The notes under the pieces are model-generated. The model was not told the origin of the DNA. It was given only the letters and a program-made list of their open reading frames with translations, and made no database searches. Positions 7,890-16,752 of a stretch of 48,414 bases of DNA are shown piece after piece. The DNA comes from Rothia nasimurium (GTDB taxonomy: Bacteria; Actinomycetota; Actinomycetes; Actinomycetales; Micrococcaceae). The stretch spans positions 1 through 48,414 of the forward strand of contig NZ_SPQC01000021.1 of assembly GCF_004569295.1 (NCBI RefSeq), read 5' to 3'. The translations under genes were made by a program, and so were the position numbers. Numbering within the stretch: the stretch's first letter is position 1; each line of letters begins with the position of its first letter.

Positions 7890-8933
7890 TTAGTTTTCCT
7901 TGAAGGTTGTTCCGGCTTCGAAGACGAGCACGGGGGCGGCTACGTTTTCGCGGCGGAAGCGGGTGTTTTCGATGATGGCGACGAGGGTGCCGTTGGGGGC
8001 GAGGGCGGCGGTGAGGCCGGTAGTGGTGGGTTTGTCGTGCCCGCCGGTGGAGCCGGTTTTGGGGGCGGTGGTGGCGGGGCTACCTTCGGTGGGGGTGATG
8101 CGGCGGCCGTTGGCGAGGTCGGTGGCTTCGGCTGCGGTGAGGTTGCGGACGGCAAAGAGGCGGCGGGCTGCTTCTTCGATGGGTAGCAGAGGGGCTGCCT
8201 GTTCTGCTTCTCGCCTGGCGATGAGTTCGTCGAGGGTGTGGGCGTCTTCGGCGCAGATTTCGCCGATGGCGGTGCGGCGCAGGGCGGTGAGGTGGGCGCC
8301 GGTTCCTAGGGCTGCTCCGAGGTCGCGGGCTAAGGCGCGGATATAGGTGCCTGCTGAGCAGACGACGGTGACGTCGAGGTCGAGGACGCTGGTGCTCACC
8401 TCTTCTTCGCCCAGCTGGTAGGTGGCGGTGGCGGGGCGGGCGTCATGCAGGTCGAAGGAGTGCACGGTGATGGGCCGGGCTTCGAGTTCGACTTCTTCCC
8501 CTGAGCGCACGCGTGTGTAGGAGCGTACCCCGTTAACTTTGATGGCCGAGACAGCAGAGGGTACCTGCATGATGTCGCCGGTGAGGTCCGCAATGTGCTG
8601 CCTGATGGCGTCCTCGCTGATACTATTCAGCGCGCCATCGTTAGCGACGGCGGTAGCTTCGCCGTCCGCGTCGTCGGTGAGGGTGGAGACGCCGAGGCGG
8701 ATGGTGGCGGTGTAGGTCTTGGTCTCCCCTACGACCCAGGTGAGCAGGCGGGTTGCCTTGTTGACGCCAAGGATGAGCACCCCCGTGGCCATGGGGTCGA
8801 GGGTGCCGGCGTGCCCGACTTTGCGGGTGCCGGCAATCCACCGCATTTTGGAGACCACGTCATGGCTGGTGAGTCCGGCGGGTTTGTCAACGACGATGAG
8901 GCCCGAGGGCCCGGTGGGTGCTTTCTTGGCCAC
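7890..8933 (-). CDS. truB: tRNA pseudouridine-55 synthase
   Basis: Makes pseudouridine at position 55 in the T-loop of tRNAs. The GTG start at 8933 lies 3 bp after the rbfA stop. In the 347-aa product, VVDKPAGLTSHDVV (~14-27) and KVGHAGTLDPMATGVL (~38-53) form the active site, with Asp46 as nucleophile. The middle has AVSAIKVNGVRSYTRVRSGEEVE and CSAGTYIRALARDLG. A Thr/Gly/Pro-rich insert (about residues 280-303) breaks up the C-terminal PUA-like region and makes the protein longer than E. coli TruB (314 aa). Confidence 0.97.
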   Translation of the reverse strand: MAKKAPTGPSGLIVVDKPAGLTSHDVVSKMRWIAGTRKVGHAGTLDPMATGVLILGVNKATRLLTWVVGETKTYTATIRLGVSTLTDDADGEATAVANDGALNSISEDAIRQHIADLTGDIMQVPSAVSAIKVNGVRSYTRVRSGEEVELEARPITVHSFDLHDARPATATYQLGEEEVSTSVLDLDVTVVCSAGTYIRALARDLGAALGTGAHLTALRRTAIGEICAEDAHTLDELIARREAEQAAPLLPIEEAARRLFAVRNLTAAEATDLANGRRITPTEGSPATTAPKTGSTGGHDKPTTTGLTAALAPNGTLVAIIENTRFRRENVAAPVLVFEAGTTFKEN

Positions 8934-8936
8934 GGT

Positions 8937-9374
8937 TTAGGCTTCGTCTTCCTCGGTTTCGGTGCTCTTGTAGGCGTCCTCGCCACCGGCGTATTCGGCA
9001 CTTTCGCGGGCGGCGGCCAGTTCGGCGTCGCGTTCCTTGGTCTTACGCAGCAAATCTTCAATATGGGCTGCGTTGACGGGTACTTCGTCGGGGACGAAGG
9101 TGAGGGTGGGGGTCAAGCGCGCGGTGATGTTCTTGCCGACCTCTGAGCGCAGGATGCCCTTGGCTGATTCAAGGGCAGCCTTGGTGGAAGCCTGCTCTTC
9201 TTCGGAGCCGAAGACGGTGTAGTAGATGGTGGCGTGCTGGAGGTCGTTGGTGACGCGGGCGTCGGTGACGGTGATGAAGCCGAGGCGGGGGTCTTTGATG
9301 CGGCGTTCGAGGGCCTGGGCAACGATGACCTTGATGCGGTCGGCTAGGCGGGCGGCGCGTGCCGGATCTGCCAT
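8937..9374 (-). CDS. rbfA: Ribosome-binding factor A
   Basis: Late 30S maturation factor that binds near 16S helix 1. The ATG at 9374 (MADPARAARLADRI) has AAGGAG 6 nt upstream, better than the in-frame start 48 nt earlier. The 145-aa product carries the single RbfA KH-like domain: KDPRLGFITVTDARVTNDLQ (~29-48), GILRSEVGKNITARLTPTLTF (~76-96), and an acidic tail. It lies between infB and truB, and the infB-rbfA gap holds copy 2 of the structured repeat. Confidence 0.96.
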   Translation of the reverse strand: MADPARAARLADRIKVIVAQALERRIKDPRLGFITVTDARVTNDLQHATIYYTVFGSEEEQASTKAALESAKGILRSEVGKNITARLTPTLTFVPDEVPVNAAHIEDLLRKTKERDAELAAARESAEYAGGEDAYKSTETEEDEA

Positions 9375-9420
9375 GGTGTTCTCCTTATCTAGAGAGGTTT
9401 CTATGTTTAAGTGTAAAGGC

Positions 9421-9526
9421 ACCCTAGGGTTCGCGGCGAAGCTGCTGGCTCGGCGGCTGGCGTGAATCGCCTTATGAGCGAAGCGAACCAGGCGAGAGGG
9501 TCTGCAGCAAGCGCGAACCCTAGGGT
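9421..9526 (+). repeat. Structured intergenic repeat, copy 2
   Basis: A 14-bp perfect outer stem (ACCCTAGGGTTCGC at 9421-9434, complement at 9513-9526) encloses GCGAAGCTGCTGGCTCGG, CGGCTGGCGTGAATCGCC, and GCGAAGCGAACCAGGCGA. An inner TCGCCT/AGGCGA pair is also present. The interior closely matches copy 3 (26877-26976, opposite strand) and more loosely copy 1 (3565-3681). It lies inside the infB-rbfA transcript and is read antisense to it. Confidence 0.88.
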
Positions 9527-9557
9527 ACCTACAAAAGGACTTAGATACTAAGTCGCT

Positions 9558-12362
9558 TTAGACGCGGGGCTTTTCCTGCATCTCCCAGGTTTCAATGACA
9601 TCGCCTTCCTTGATGTCGTTGAAGGAGCCCAGGCCTATACCACACTCGTAGCCTTCGCGGACTTCGGTGGCGTCGTCCTTGAAGCGGCGCAGGGATTCGA
9701 TAGTGAGGTTGTCGGCGACAACTGCACCGTCGCGTACCAGGCGGGCCTTGGAGTTGCGCTTGATGATGCCGGTCTTGACGATGGAGCCTGCGATGTTGCC
9801 CCACTTGGAGGAGCGGAAGACTTCGCGGATTTCGGCGGAGCCGAGTTCGACTTCTTCGTATTCGGGCTTGAGCATGCCCTTGACGGCTGCTTCGACTTCT
9901 TCGATAGCGCGGTAGATGACGGAGTAGAACTTCATTTCTACGCCTTCACGGTCAGCCAGTTCTGCAACGCGTTCGGCGGGGCGGACGTTGAAGCCGATGA
10001 TAATTGCGTTATCGACGGTTGCCAGGTTGACGTCGTTCTGGGTGATAGCACCTACGCCGCGGTGGATGACGCGCAACTGAACTTCGTCGCCGCCTGCCTC
10101 GATCTTCATGAGGGACTCTTCCAGGGCTTCAACAGCACCGGAGACGTCGCCCTTGATGATGAGGTTGAGGGTGTCCATCTTGCCTTCTGCCACTGCGGCG
10201 TCGAAGGATTCGAGGGTGACGCGCTTGCGGCGCTTGGCCAGCTGGGCGTTGCGGTCGGCTGCTTCACGCTTTTCGGCGATCTGGCGGGCAGTACGTTCTT
10301 CTTCGGTGGAGAGGAAGGTATCGCCTGCGCGGGGCACGGTGTTGAGGCCGAGTACCTGCACGGGGCGTGAGGGGCCGGCTTCTTCGACGTTGTTGCCGTT
10401 TTCGTCGAACATGGCACGGACGCGGCCGTAGGCGGAGCCTGCGACGATGGCGTCGCCGACGTGCAGGGTACCTGACTGGACGAGGACGGTGGTGACGGCA
10501 CCGCGGCCCTTATCGAGGTTAGCTTCAATCGCTACACCGCGGGCTTCCTTGTTGGGGTTAGCCTTCAGTTCGAGGGCGCCGTCGGCGGTCAGGGTGACGG
10601 CTGCAAGCAGTTCGTCGATATTCTTACCCTGGCGGGCTGAGACCTCTACGAACATGGTGTCGCCACCGTATTCTTCGGGTACCAGTCCGTATTCGGTGAG
10701 CTGACCGCGAATCTTGTCGGGGTTAGCGCCTTCCTTATCAATCTTGTTGACGGCAACAACGATCGGTACGCCTGCGGCCTGGGCGTGGTTGAGGGCTTCA
10801 ACGGTCTGGGGCATAACGCCGTCGTCCGCTGCGACAACCAGGATCGCGATGTCGGTGACCTTGGCACCGCGGGCACGCATAGCGGTGAAGGCCTCGTGAC
10901 CGGGGGTGTCGATGAAGGTCAGGTAGCGCTCTTCGCCTTCGACCTCAGTGTGGATCTGGTAAGCACCGATGTGCTGGGTAATGCCGCCGGCTTCACCGTC
11001 GATGACGTTGGTGTTGCGGATGGCGTCGAGCAGACGGGTCTTACCGTGGTCTACGTGACCCATGACGGTCACGACGGGCGGGCGTACTTCAAGTACTTCG
11101 TCGTCCTCAGCCTCGGCTTCGGCAGCCAGGTTAATGTCGAAGGATTCGAGCAGTTCGCGCTCTTCGTCCTCGGGGGAAACGATCTTGATGACGTAGCCCA
11201 GTTCGGCGCCGAGCAGCTCGAAGGTCTCCTCGTCGAGGGACTGGGTCTGGGTCGCCATTTCACCCAGGTGAATCAGTACGGTCACCAAGGCTGCGGCGTT
11301 TGCGCCAATCTTCTCGGCGAAGTCCATCAGTGAGGCACCGCGACGCATACGAATCTCGGTTGTACCGTCGCCGTGGGGTACGGCTACGCCACCGATGGTC
11401 GGCTGACGCAGCTGCTCTTCACGACGCAGAGCTGACTTAGTCTTGCCCTTCTTCTTTTTGCCGCCACCGCGACCGAAAGCGCCCTGGGCGTTGCCGCGAC
11501 CGCCGCCGGGGCCACCGCGACCGGGGCCGCGGTTGAAGCCGCCGCCACCGTTACCGCCACCGGGGCCGCCTGAGCCACGGCGAGGGCCGCCACCTGCGGG
11601 GGCACCGGCACCGCCACGGGCGCTGACGTTACCGCTCATCTTGGTGGGCATCATGTTAGGTGAGGGGCGGTTGCCTCCACCTGCGGATGCGGGGCGGGGT
11701 GCGCCGCCGGCAGGACGGGGTCCACCGGCACCGGCAGGACGGGGCCCGCCGGGGTTGTTGCCGCGGGCGTTACGGCCGCCTGCGGGGCGGGGGCCACCTG
11801 AGCGCTCGCCGCGCTCATTGCGGTCGTTGCGCTTGCCCATGCCCTGTGAAGTGGCGAAGGGGTTGTTGCCGGGGCGGGGGCCGGGCTTAGCGCCAGCGGG
11901 CTTGGGAGCTGCGGGCTTAGGGGCTGCCGGCTTAGGTGCAGACATACCCTGGGTGGTGGAGAAGGGGTTGTTGCCGGGGCGGGGGCCAGCGGGCTTCGCG
12001 GCGGCGTCCTTCTTCCCAGTGGCAGGTGCAGCCTCAGCTGAGGGCTTGGGGGCAGCGGGGGCTGCCGGGGTAGCCGGCTTCGGTGCGGGAGCACCGGGCT
12101 TGGGAGCGGACGCACCCGGCTTAGGCGCAGATGCACCGGGCTTGGGGGCGGACGCGGGGGTAGCAGCCTTCTTCTCAGCGGCGGGGGCCTCTGCGGAGGC
12201 ACCGGCGTTGGGGAAGGCAGCACGCAGTTTCTTAACTACGGGCGGTTCAAGGGTTGATGATGCGCCCTTGACGAACTCGCCAAGTTCCTGAAGCTTAGCG
12301 ACAGCTTCTTTAGAGGGGATTCCGAGTTCTTTAGCGATCTCGTGAACGCGGGGCTTAGCCAC
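9558..12362 (-). CDS. infB: Translation initiation factor IF-2
   Basis: GTPase that places initiator fMet-tRNA on the 30S subunit and promotes 50S joining. The 934-aa product begins with an IF2-N helix ([24 protein letters not shown]), followed by a ~300-residue Ala/Pro/Gly/Lys low-complexity region with [11 protein letters not shown] repeats and Arg/Gly-rich runs, typical of actinobacterial IF-2. A second IF2-N domain follows. The G domain has GHVDHGKT near residue 434, DTPGHEAF and NKID. The C-terminal domains end in [25 protein letters not shown] start. It lies between ylxR and rbfA in the nusA operon. Confidence 0.98.
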   Translation of the reverse strand: MAKPRVHEIAKELGIPSKEAVAKLQELGEFVKGASSTLEPPVVKKLRAAFPNAGASAEAPAAEKKAATPASAPKPGASAPKPGASAPKPGAPAPKPATPAAPAAPKPSAEAAPATGKKDAAAKPAGPRPGNNPFSTTQGMSAPKPAAPKPAAPKPAGAKPGPRPGNNPFATSQGMGKRNDRNERGERSGGPRPAGGRNARGNNPGGPRPAGAGGPRPAGGAPRPASAGGGNRPSPNMMPTKMSGNVSARGGAGAPAGGGPRRGSGGPGGGNGGGGFNRGPGRGGPGGGRGNAQGAFGRGGGKKKKGKTKSALRREEQLRQPTIGGVAVPHGDGTTEIRMRRGASLMDFAEKIGANAAALVTVLIHLGEMATQTQSLDEETFELLGAELGYVIKIVSPEDEERELLESFDINLAAEAEAEDDEVLEVRPPVVTVMGHVDHGKTRLLDAIRNTNVIDGEAGGITQHIGAYQIHTEVEGEERYLTFIDTPGHEAFTAMRARGAKVTDIAILVVAADDGVMPQTVEALNHAQAAGVPIVVAVNKIDKEGANPDKIRGQLTEYGLVPEEYGGDTMFVEVSARQGKNIDELLAAVTLTADGALELKANPNKEARGVAIEANLDKGRGAVTTVLVQSGTLHVGDAIVAGSAYGRVRAMFDENGNNVEEAGPSRPVQVLGLNTVPRAGDTFLSTEEERTARQIAEKREAADRNAQLAKRRKRVTLESFDAAVAEGKMDTLNLIIKGDVSGAVEALEESLMKIEAGGDEVQLRVIHRGVGAITQNDVNLATVDNAIIIGFNVRPAERVAELADREGVEMKFYSVIYRAIEEVEAAVKGMLKPEYEEVELGSAEIREVFRSSKWGNIAGSIVKTGIIKRNSKARLVRDGAVVADNLTIESLRRFKDDATEVREGYECGIGLGSFNDIKEGDVIETWEMQEKPRV

Positions 12363-12554
12363 TTTTCTCCTGTTCTGGTTCGCACCGAACAGGGGCGAAC
12401 CTTCAGTTTGTATGAGGTTTCAGCTGGGGTTCAGCTGGGTTTTTGCCGGTGGGTGAGCACAGGAAAGTACTCATTGCGCGGCACTCATCGGGTTTCCATC
12501 AGTTTTCTGACTCGCTTTCGTACACAGTAAGTCGTCAAACTCGTTGACATTGTT

Positions 12555-12582
12555 GGTTCGCCACCCCTGGCGGGGTCGAACC
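12555..12582 (-). promoter_or_regulatory. Hairpin between ylxR and infB
   Basis: GGTTCG and CGAACC outer arms enclose ACCCC-TGGC-GGGGT with a 2-nt bulge, starting 10 bp after the ylxR stop. The ~200 bp from here to infB hold no gene. The lack of a clear T-run argues for a leader or attenuator structure rather than a full terminator. Confidence 0.45.
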
Positions 12583-12591
12583 GGCCCTCCC

Positions 12592-12837
12592 CTATGCGGG
12601 AATCACCAGTTCGTTGGCTTCGACCCGGGTTCTAAAGGCCCTGGCCAGCGCATTTTTCTTGAGCGCGAGGGCAAGGCATTCGGGTGTGTGGTGGAGCCAG
12701 GCTCCACGCCCCGGGAGGTTTTTGGCCCGGTCAAAGACTGCACGTGGGGGCTCAGTCTGTGTGAGGGCAATACGGACGAGGTCGTGGGCGGGTGCTGTGA
12801 TTCGGCAGCCGATGCAGGTGCGGACGGGGGTGTGCAG
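12592..12837 (-). CDS. ylxR: YlxR-family RNA-binding protein (CTG start)
   Basis: Small basic protein (DUF448) found between nusA and infB in many Gram-positives, thought to bind RNA. The 81-aa reading begins (M)HTPVRTCIGCR and contains FDRAKNLPGRGAWLHHTPEC and LKKNALARAFR, matching the YlxR core and its GRGA motif. The frame has a TAA 48 nt upstream and no ATG, GTG or TTG before the conserved start. The CTG at 12837 sits where YlxR proteins normally begin and has AAGGGAG 8 nt upstream, so CTG initiation is the best reading. Position between nusA and infB supports the call. Confidence 0.88.
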   Translation of the reverse strand: MHTPVRTCIGCRITAPAHDLVRIALTQTEPPRAVFDRAKNLPGRGAWLHHTPECLALALKKNALARAFRTRVEANELVIPA

Positions 12838-12961
12838 CTGGGGTGCTCCCTTCGTGTTGTTCGCTTGTTTCCTGCAGGCTCTTTAGTGCTGAACCTGCGG
12901 GCATGGCTGGCCGCCGACCAGTCATGAGCACTCTATAGTGCTGTGACCTCTATAGACCAGT

Positions 12962-12983
12962 TTAGCCCCCTTGCGGGGGCTAA
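12962..12983 (-). promoter_or_regulatory. Hairpin between nusA and ylxR
   Basis: Perfect 9-bp stem TTAGCCCCC/GGGGGCTAA with a TTGC loop, 25 bp past the nusA stop. Without a clear downstream T-run on the minus strand, it could be an attenuator or a processing site. TATAGA motifs just beyond it could form a promoter for ylxR-infB. Confidence 0.45.
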
Positions 12984-13007
12984 CGGCAAATATGTTAGTC
13001 AGCTCTC

Positions 13008-14048
13008 TTATTCAGCGGTAGCTTCGGGGGCTTCTTCAGCGCCCTCTTCATTCGCTGCGCGAGTTGCTGCCATCGCGGCCTCGTACTTAGAGGCTGAGAT
13101 GATGTCGATACGCCAGCCGGTGAGCTTAGCGGCCAGGCGGGCGTTCTGCCCTTCCTTACCAATAGCCAGTGAAAGCTGGTCATCGGGCACAATCGCGCGG
13201 GCCGAGAAGGTCTTGCGCTCGGTCACGGTGACTTCGCTGACCTTGGCTGGTGAAAGGGCGGCGGCGATGAAATCTTCGGGGCTCTCTGAGTGATCGACGA
13301 TATCGATCTTCTCGTTGTTGAGTTCACCCATTACGGCGCGTACGCGGGCGCCCATTTCGCCGATGCAGGAACCCTTGGGGTTGACGCCGGGTTTGGTGGC
13401 GCGGACTGCAATCTTGGTGCGGTGGCCAGCTTCGCGGGCAATCGCCATGATTTCTACCGAGCCGTCAGCAATCTCGGGGACCTCGTGCTCGAAGAGGCGG
13501 CGCACCAGGTTGGGGTGGGAACGAGAGAGCACGATGGAGGGGCCCTTGGGGCCGCGCTTGGCTTCAAGTACGTAGGCGCGGATGCGGGTGTTGTGGGCGT
13601 AGCGCTCACCGGGCACCTGCTCGTTGGTGGGCAGCACAGCTTCAAGGGTGCCCAAATCAACGTGAATCATGCGGGGGTTGGGACCCTGCTGGATAACGCC
13701 TGAAATCAGCTGGCCTTCGCGGTCTTTGAACTCACCGAGAACGGCTGAATCCTGGGCATCGCGCAGGCGCTGCTGAATGACCTGGCGGGCGGTAGAAGCC
13801 GCGATACGACCAAAGTTATTGGGGGTATCATCAAACTCACCAATCTGCTGGTCGTTCTCATCAAGTTCAGGAGCCCAGATGGTGACCTTACCGCTGGTGC
13901 GGTCAAGCTCGGCACGTGAGCCACGGATGGCACCGGGCTGCTTCTGGTAGGCCAGCAGGATGGCGCTCTCAATCATCGGAATCAGGGTGTCGATTGAGAT
14001 GTCGCGCTCTTTTTCGAGCAGGCGGAGGTTGCTCAAATCAATGTCCAT
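13008..14048 (-). CDS. nusA: Transcription elongation/termination factor NusA
   Basis: RNA polymerase-associated factor acting in pausing, termination and antitermination. The ATG at 14048 ([17 protein letters not shown]) has GGAAGGG upstream; an in-frame start 72 nt earlier adds a tail not seen in NusA. The 346-aa product has the N-terminal RNAP-binding domain (~1-115), the S1 domain ([20 protein letters not shown]; ~130-200), and two KH domains with [24 protein letters not shown] (~233-256) and [19 protein letters not shown] (~300). It ends in an acidic Ala/Glu tail and lacks the E. coli C-terminal repeats, as usual in actinobacteria. Confidence 0.97.
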   Translation of the reverse strand: MDIDLSNLRLLEKERDISIDTLIPMIESAILLAYQKQPGAIRGSRAELDRTSGKVTIWAPELDENDQQIGEFDDTPNNFGRIAASTARQVIQQRLRDAQDSAVLGEFKDREGQLISGVIQQGPNPRMIHVDLGTLEAVLPTNEQVPGERYAHNTRIRAYVLEAKRGPKGPSIVLSRSHPNLVRRLFEHEVPEIADGSVEIMAIAREAGHRTKIAVRATKPGVNPKGSCIGEMGARVRAVMGELNNEKIDIVDHSESPEDFIAAALSPAKVSEVTVTERKTFSARAIVPDDQLSLAIGKEGQNARLAAKLTGWRIDIISASKYEAAMAATRAANEEGAEEAPEATAE

Positions 14049-14184
14049 GGTTGGCCCTTCCGTGTAACACGGTGCCGGGGCAAAAAGCTCCGGCACCGCT
14101 TGCGGTGTATGTTCGCGCACCTACGGTACGCTGCCTCAAAAGTATTGAGTTGTGGTCTTGTCTTTATATTCTAGCGATTACTTG

Positions 14185-14784
14185 CTAGCGGTTGAATTCA
14201 ATTTCTACCTTTGCAGCAGAAATTGTGCCCCAGGGCAGGGTAACGGGGTCACGATAGCTCTCAGGCTGCCCTTTCTTGGTTTCCTTCTTGCGGCGCACAA
14301 CGGGCCCCTCGTCGGTGACGAAGTCCAGGCGGGCCAGGTACTTCTCTCCCCCGGCTTCGGTAATCTCAATCAGCCGGTCGATCGAGCGCTTCCAGTGACG
14401 GGTTTCGGTCAGGGGGCTGGTCACCCCGCGTGATGACACCTCAAGAGAGTAGGGCACTTCACCGTCATCAGCAGCGTCAAGAGCCGCTGATAGGGCCTGG
14501 GAAACCTCAGCAATGGTATCGAGGGACAGGGCATCGGTACGGTCTTCGGGGTAGTCCACCACAATTTCCAGGGTACGGTTAGCGCCACTGCCCTTAGCGG
14601 TCAGTTTCTCCAGTACCAGCTTGAACTCCTGCTTCACCACCCGAGTGACGGCCTCGCGCACGCCCTCGACACTCACAAAGCTGCCGGCGGGGGCCTTCTG
14701 GGTAATGCCCTGCTCAGCGCGGGCAGCGGCCCGACGCTCGCGGGCGTTGGGGGCGTCCTTCTTACTGGCTTTGGGTGATGCCAT
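14185..14784 (-). CDS. rimP: Ribosome maturation factor RimP
   Basis: Assists assembly of the 30S subunit. The ATG at 14784 (MASPKASKKD) has AGGAGC 9 nt upstream, preferred over a start 39 nt earlier. The 199-aa product has a Lys/Arg/Ala-rich N-terminal extension (~1-40), the RimP N-domain (RVVKQEFKLVLEKL, VVDYPEDRTDALSLDTIAEVSQALSAALD), the signature YSLEVSSRGVTSPLTETRHW (~118-137), and a C-terminal Sm-like domain. It is the first gene of the rimP-nusA-ylxR-infB-rbfA-truB operon. Confidence 0.95.
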   Translation of the reverse strand: MASPKASKKDAPNARERRAAARAEQGITQKAPAGSFVSVEGVREAVTRVVKQEFKLVLEKLTAKGSGANRTLEIVVDYPEDRTDALSLDTIAEVSQALSAALDAADDGEVPYSLEVSSRGVTSPLTETRHWKRSIDRLIEITEAGGEKYLARLDFVTDEGPVVRRKKETKKGQPESYRDPVTLPWGTISAAKVEIEFNR

Positions 14785-14949
14785 CGCGCGTAGCTCCTGG
14801 TGTCTAGGGGTAGGTAAATCCATTCAAGTCTACCACCGGCGCCCCGTACGTCAGCCGAGAATTCGCTGAGGGCGGGCAGGCTACGGGACTTTTTGGCAGA
14901 ATGGGAGGTGGGCTCTTGCCCGTCTGTTTTGTGTGAGAGGTAGCTGCCT

Positions 14950-15846
14950 ATGAATCGCTCTGTTCGTATAACCCCGGTACTTGTGGCCGCTCTATTAGCT
15001 GGTCTGCTGGTGGTGCTCCTTGCTGTGGGCTGGTTTTCGCAGCGGCAGGCGGAGCAGGTCCGCGCTGACCTTAGCGATCAGAGCACCATGGCTGCCCAGC
15101 TGACTGCCCTTCAGCAGGCGGCTAGTAAATCGGGTCAGGACGCACTGGGGCAGGCGGCGCAGGCCGCCCTTGAGTCCCTTGCGCCTGCGGCTCAGGACGT
15201 AACGGTTACAGAGTATGAGCCGGTAGAGCAGCAGCTCCAGAGCACGGTTTCGGCCCTGCTTGATTTAGGTTTTGCGACCCAGGACGCCGGTGATCGGGCT
15301 CGGGCTCTCACCGCCGTTGCGGATATGTGGCAGGCTGCCCGCCAGGACGGGCTGACTACTGCCGCCTACCCCGATGCCCTGACCGATGAGGTAGCGAACA
15401 TCAGTAGCTACGTCTGCGGTGACGAGGAGCTCGCTGCCGGAGCCCCCGATAGTTCCGGCAGTGAACAGGCTGTGCAGCCCGCTTCCCTACTGCCCTTGCA
15501 GCAGAGTATCTATCAGCTCAACTACGTCAGCGAGGTCTACGCTGCCCGCGCCGAGCAGGGCTATGCGGACGTTGCGACCCAGGCCGGTCAGCTAGCAGCA
15601 GCTACCACCGATATGGGGCACTTAGCCGCCCCCATGCTGACCTGCTACGGGGTCTTTGAGGCGCCTGCGGCGTCCTACCCCATCGCCGAAGCAGCGGACG
15701 CCCCCCAGCAACTCACCGACTTCACCGCGGCTATTGAATCCAACGCCCGTGCAGCCCTGGCCGACCAAACCCTCGCAACGTCAGCAGACGATATTGAAGC
15801 CCTCGCCCTCATTCTGGCCCTCGACAGCCAGCAGCTCGCTAGCTAA
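14950..15846 (+). CDS. Membrane-anchored, Ala/Gln-rich protein, possibly DUF4439-like
   Basis: A 298-aa product with one N-terminal membrane anchor or uncleaved signal (VLVAALLAGLLVVLLAVGWF; ~9-28) and a helical Ala/Gln-rich exterior. GAGAGGTAGC precedes the ATG. The C-terminal part (LLPLQQSIYQLNYVSEVYAARAEQGY onward) resembles ferritin-like DUF4439 proteins often encoded next to rimP in actinobacteria, but I cannot see a clear set of metal ligands. It is divergent from rimP, and its stop codon overlaps that of the convergent TSUP gene. Confidence 0.7.
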   Translation: MNRSVRITPVLVAALLAGLLVVLLAVGWFSQRQAEQVRADLSDQSTMAAQLTALQQAASKSGQDALGQAAQAALESLAPAAQDVTVTEYEPVEQQLQSTVSALLDLGFATQDAGDRARALTAVADMWQAARQDGLTTAAYPDALTDEVANISSYVCGDEELAAGAPDSSGSEQAVQPASLLPLQQSIYQLNYVSEVYAARAEQGYADVATQAGQLAAATTDMGHLAAPMLTCYGVFEAPAASYPIAEAADAPQQLTDFTAAIESNARAALADQTLATSADDIEALALILALDSQQLAS

Positions 15847-16643
15847 AGGGACCCCAGAATATCGGCACCCAGCTTGATAATGAGCGCGCTGACTACCACG
15901 ACCATCATCCAGCGAATAAAGCGGCTCCCCTGGGCCAGCGCCGTACGGGCTCCCAGGTAGCCACCCACCATGTTGGCTGCTCCCAGCAAGAGGCCAAGAG
16001 CCCACACCTGCTGGCCGGCCACCGCAAACAGCACCAAGGCCCCCAGGTTGGTAGCGGCATTAATAATCTTGGTCTGGGCTGTTGCCTGCAAGAAGCTGTA
16101 GCCCATCAAAGACACCATGGCCATCATCAGAAAAGAGCCGGTGCCAGGGCCCAGCAGCCCGTCATAAAAACCGATAGTTGCGCCAATCCCCAGCCCCACC
16201 ATGAGGTGCTTGAGCCCCCGATGTTTGAGCTGGGTCAGTTCACCGAGTGAAGGCTTGAACACTGTGTAGACCAGCACCAGTATCAGCGCCAGTACGATGA
16301 TGGGCTTGAAGAGCTCTTCGGGGAGGGCTGTGGCGACCAGGGCCCCACCCATGCTGGTCACAAAGGCCAAGGACGCCGCAGGCAGGGTGGTGCGCACGTC
16401 AACCGGGGTGCGCCGCAGGTAAGTTGCGGCGCTGGTGAGAGTACCGAAGACAGACCCCAGCTTGTTCACGGCGAGGGCTTGCACCGGTGAAAGCCCAGGA
16501 ACCATGAGAACCACGGGAAGCTGAATCATGCCACCGCCGCCCACGACGGCGTCCACCCAGCCAGCTGCTAGGGCAGCCAGAAGCAACAAAACTAGCGTGG
16601 TCGGCTCAAGGCCGAGAGAATCAAAGCCGAGGGTATCGAGCAC
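15843..16643 (-). CDS. TSUP-family (TauE/SafE) membrane transporter
   Basis: Predicted sulfite/organosulfonate-type exporter. The GTG at 16643 (VLDTLGFDSLGLEPTTL) has AGGAAAGG upstream, preferred over the start at 16679. The 266-aa protein has about eight membrane segments and the family motif WVDAVVGGGGMIQLPVVLM (~28-46), LAVNKLGSVFGTLTSAATYLRR, and the internal repeat IGFYDGLLGPGTGSFLMMAMVSLMG with Q-AT-KIINAATNLGAL. The substrate cannot be told from sequence. It lies downstream of proS, separated by a long palindrome, and is convergent with the DUF4439-like gene. Confidence 0.9.
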   Translation of the reverse strand: MLDTLGFDSLGLEPTTLVLLLLAALAAGWVDAVVGGGGMIQLPVVLMVPGLSPVQALAVNKLGSVFGTLTSAATYLRRTPVDVRTTLPAASLAFVTSMGGALVATALPEELFKPIIVLALILVLVYTVFKPSLGELTQLKHRGLKHLMVGLGIGATIGFYDGLLGPGTGSFLMMAMVSLMGYSFLQATAQTKIINAATNLGALVLFAVAGQQVWALGLLLGAANMVGGYLGARTALAQGSRFIRWMMVVVVSALIIKLGADILGSL

Positions 16644-16679
16644 GCTTCTGCCTTTCCTGGGAGTGCGGTTAAACCACAA

Positions 16680-16740
16680 GGTACCATCTGAGTCAGAAAT
16701 GACCAGCTCCTTGGTGGTCTTTTCTGACTCAGATGGTACC
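16680..16740. repeat. Long palindrome, family 2 copy A (after proS)
   Basis: Perfect 20-bp arms, GGTACCATCTGAGTCAGAAA at 16680-16699 and its complement at 16721-16740, with an inner GACCA/TGGTC pair in the loop. It sits 12 bp after the proS stop, where a terminator would be. Its arms match those at 30638-30706 except for a GA-to-AG swap compensated in the other arm. Confidence 0.85.
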
Positions 16741-16752
16741 TACCTGCGGGTG

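Noticed and set aside
11443-12291. 282-codon Pro/Gly/Ala-rich plus-strand frame opposite infB
   Set aside because: Complement of the low-complexity IF-2 N-terminal region; its composition explains the open frame.
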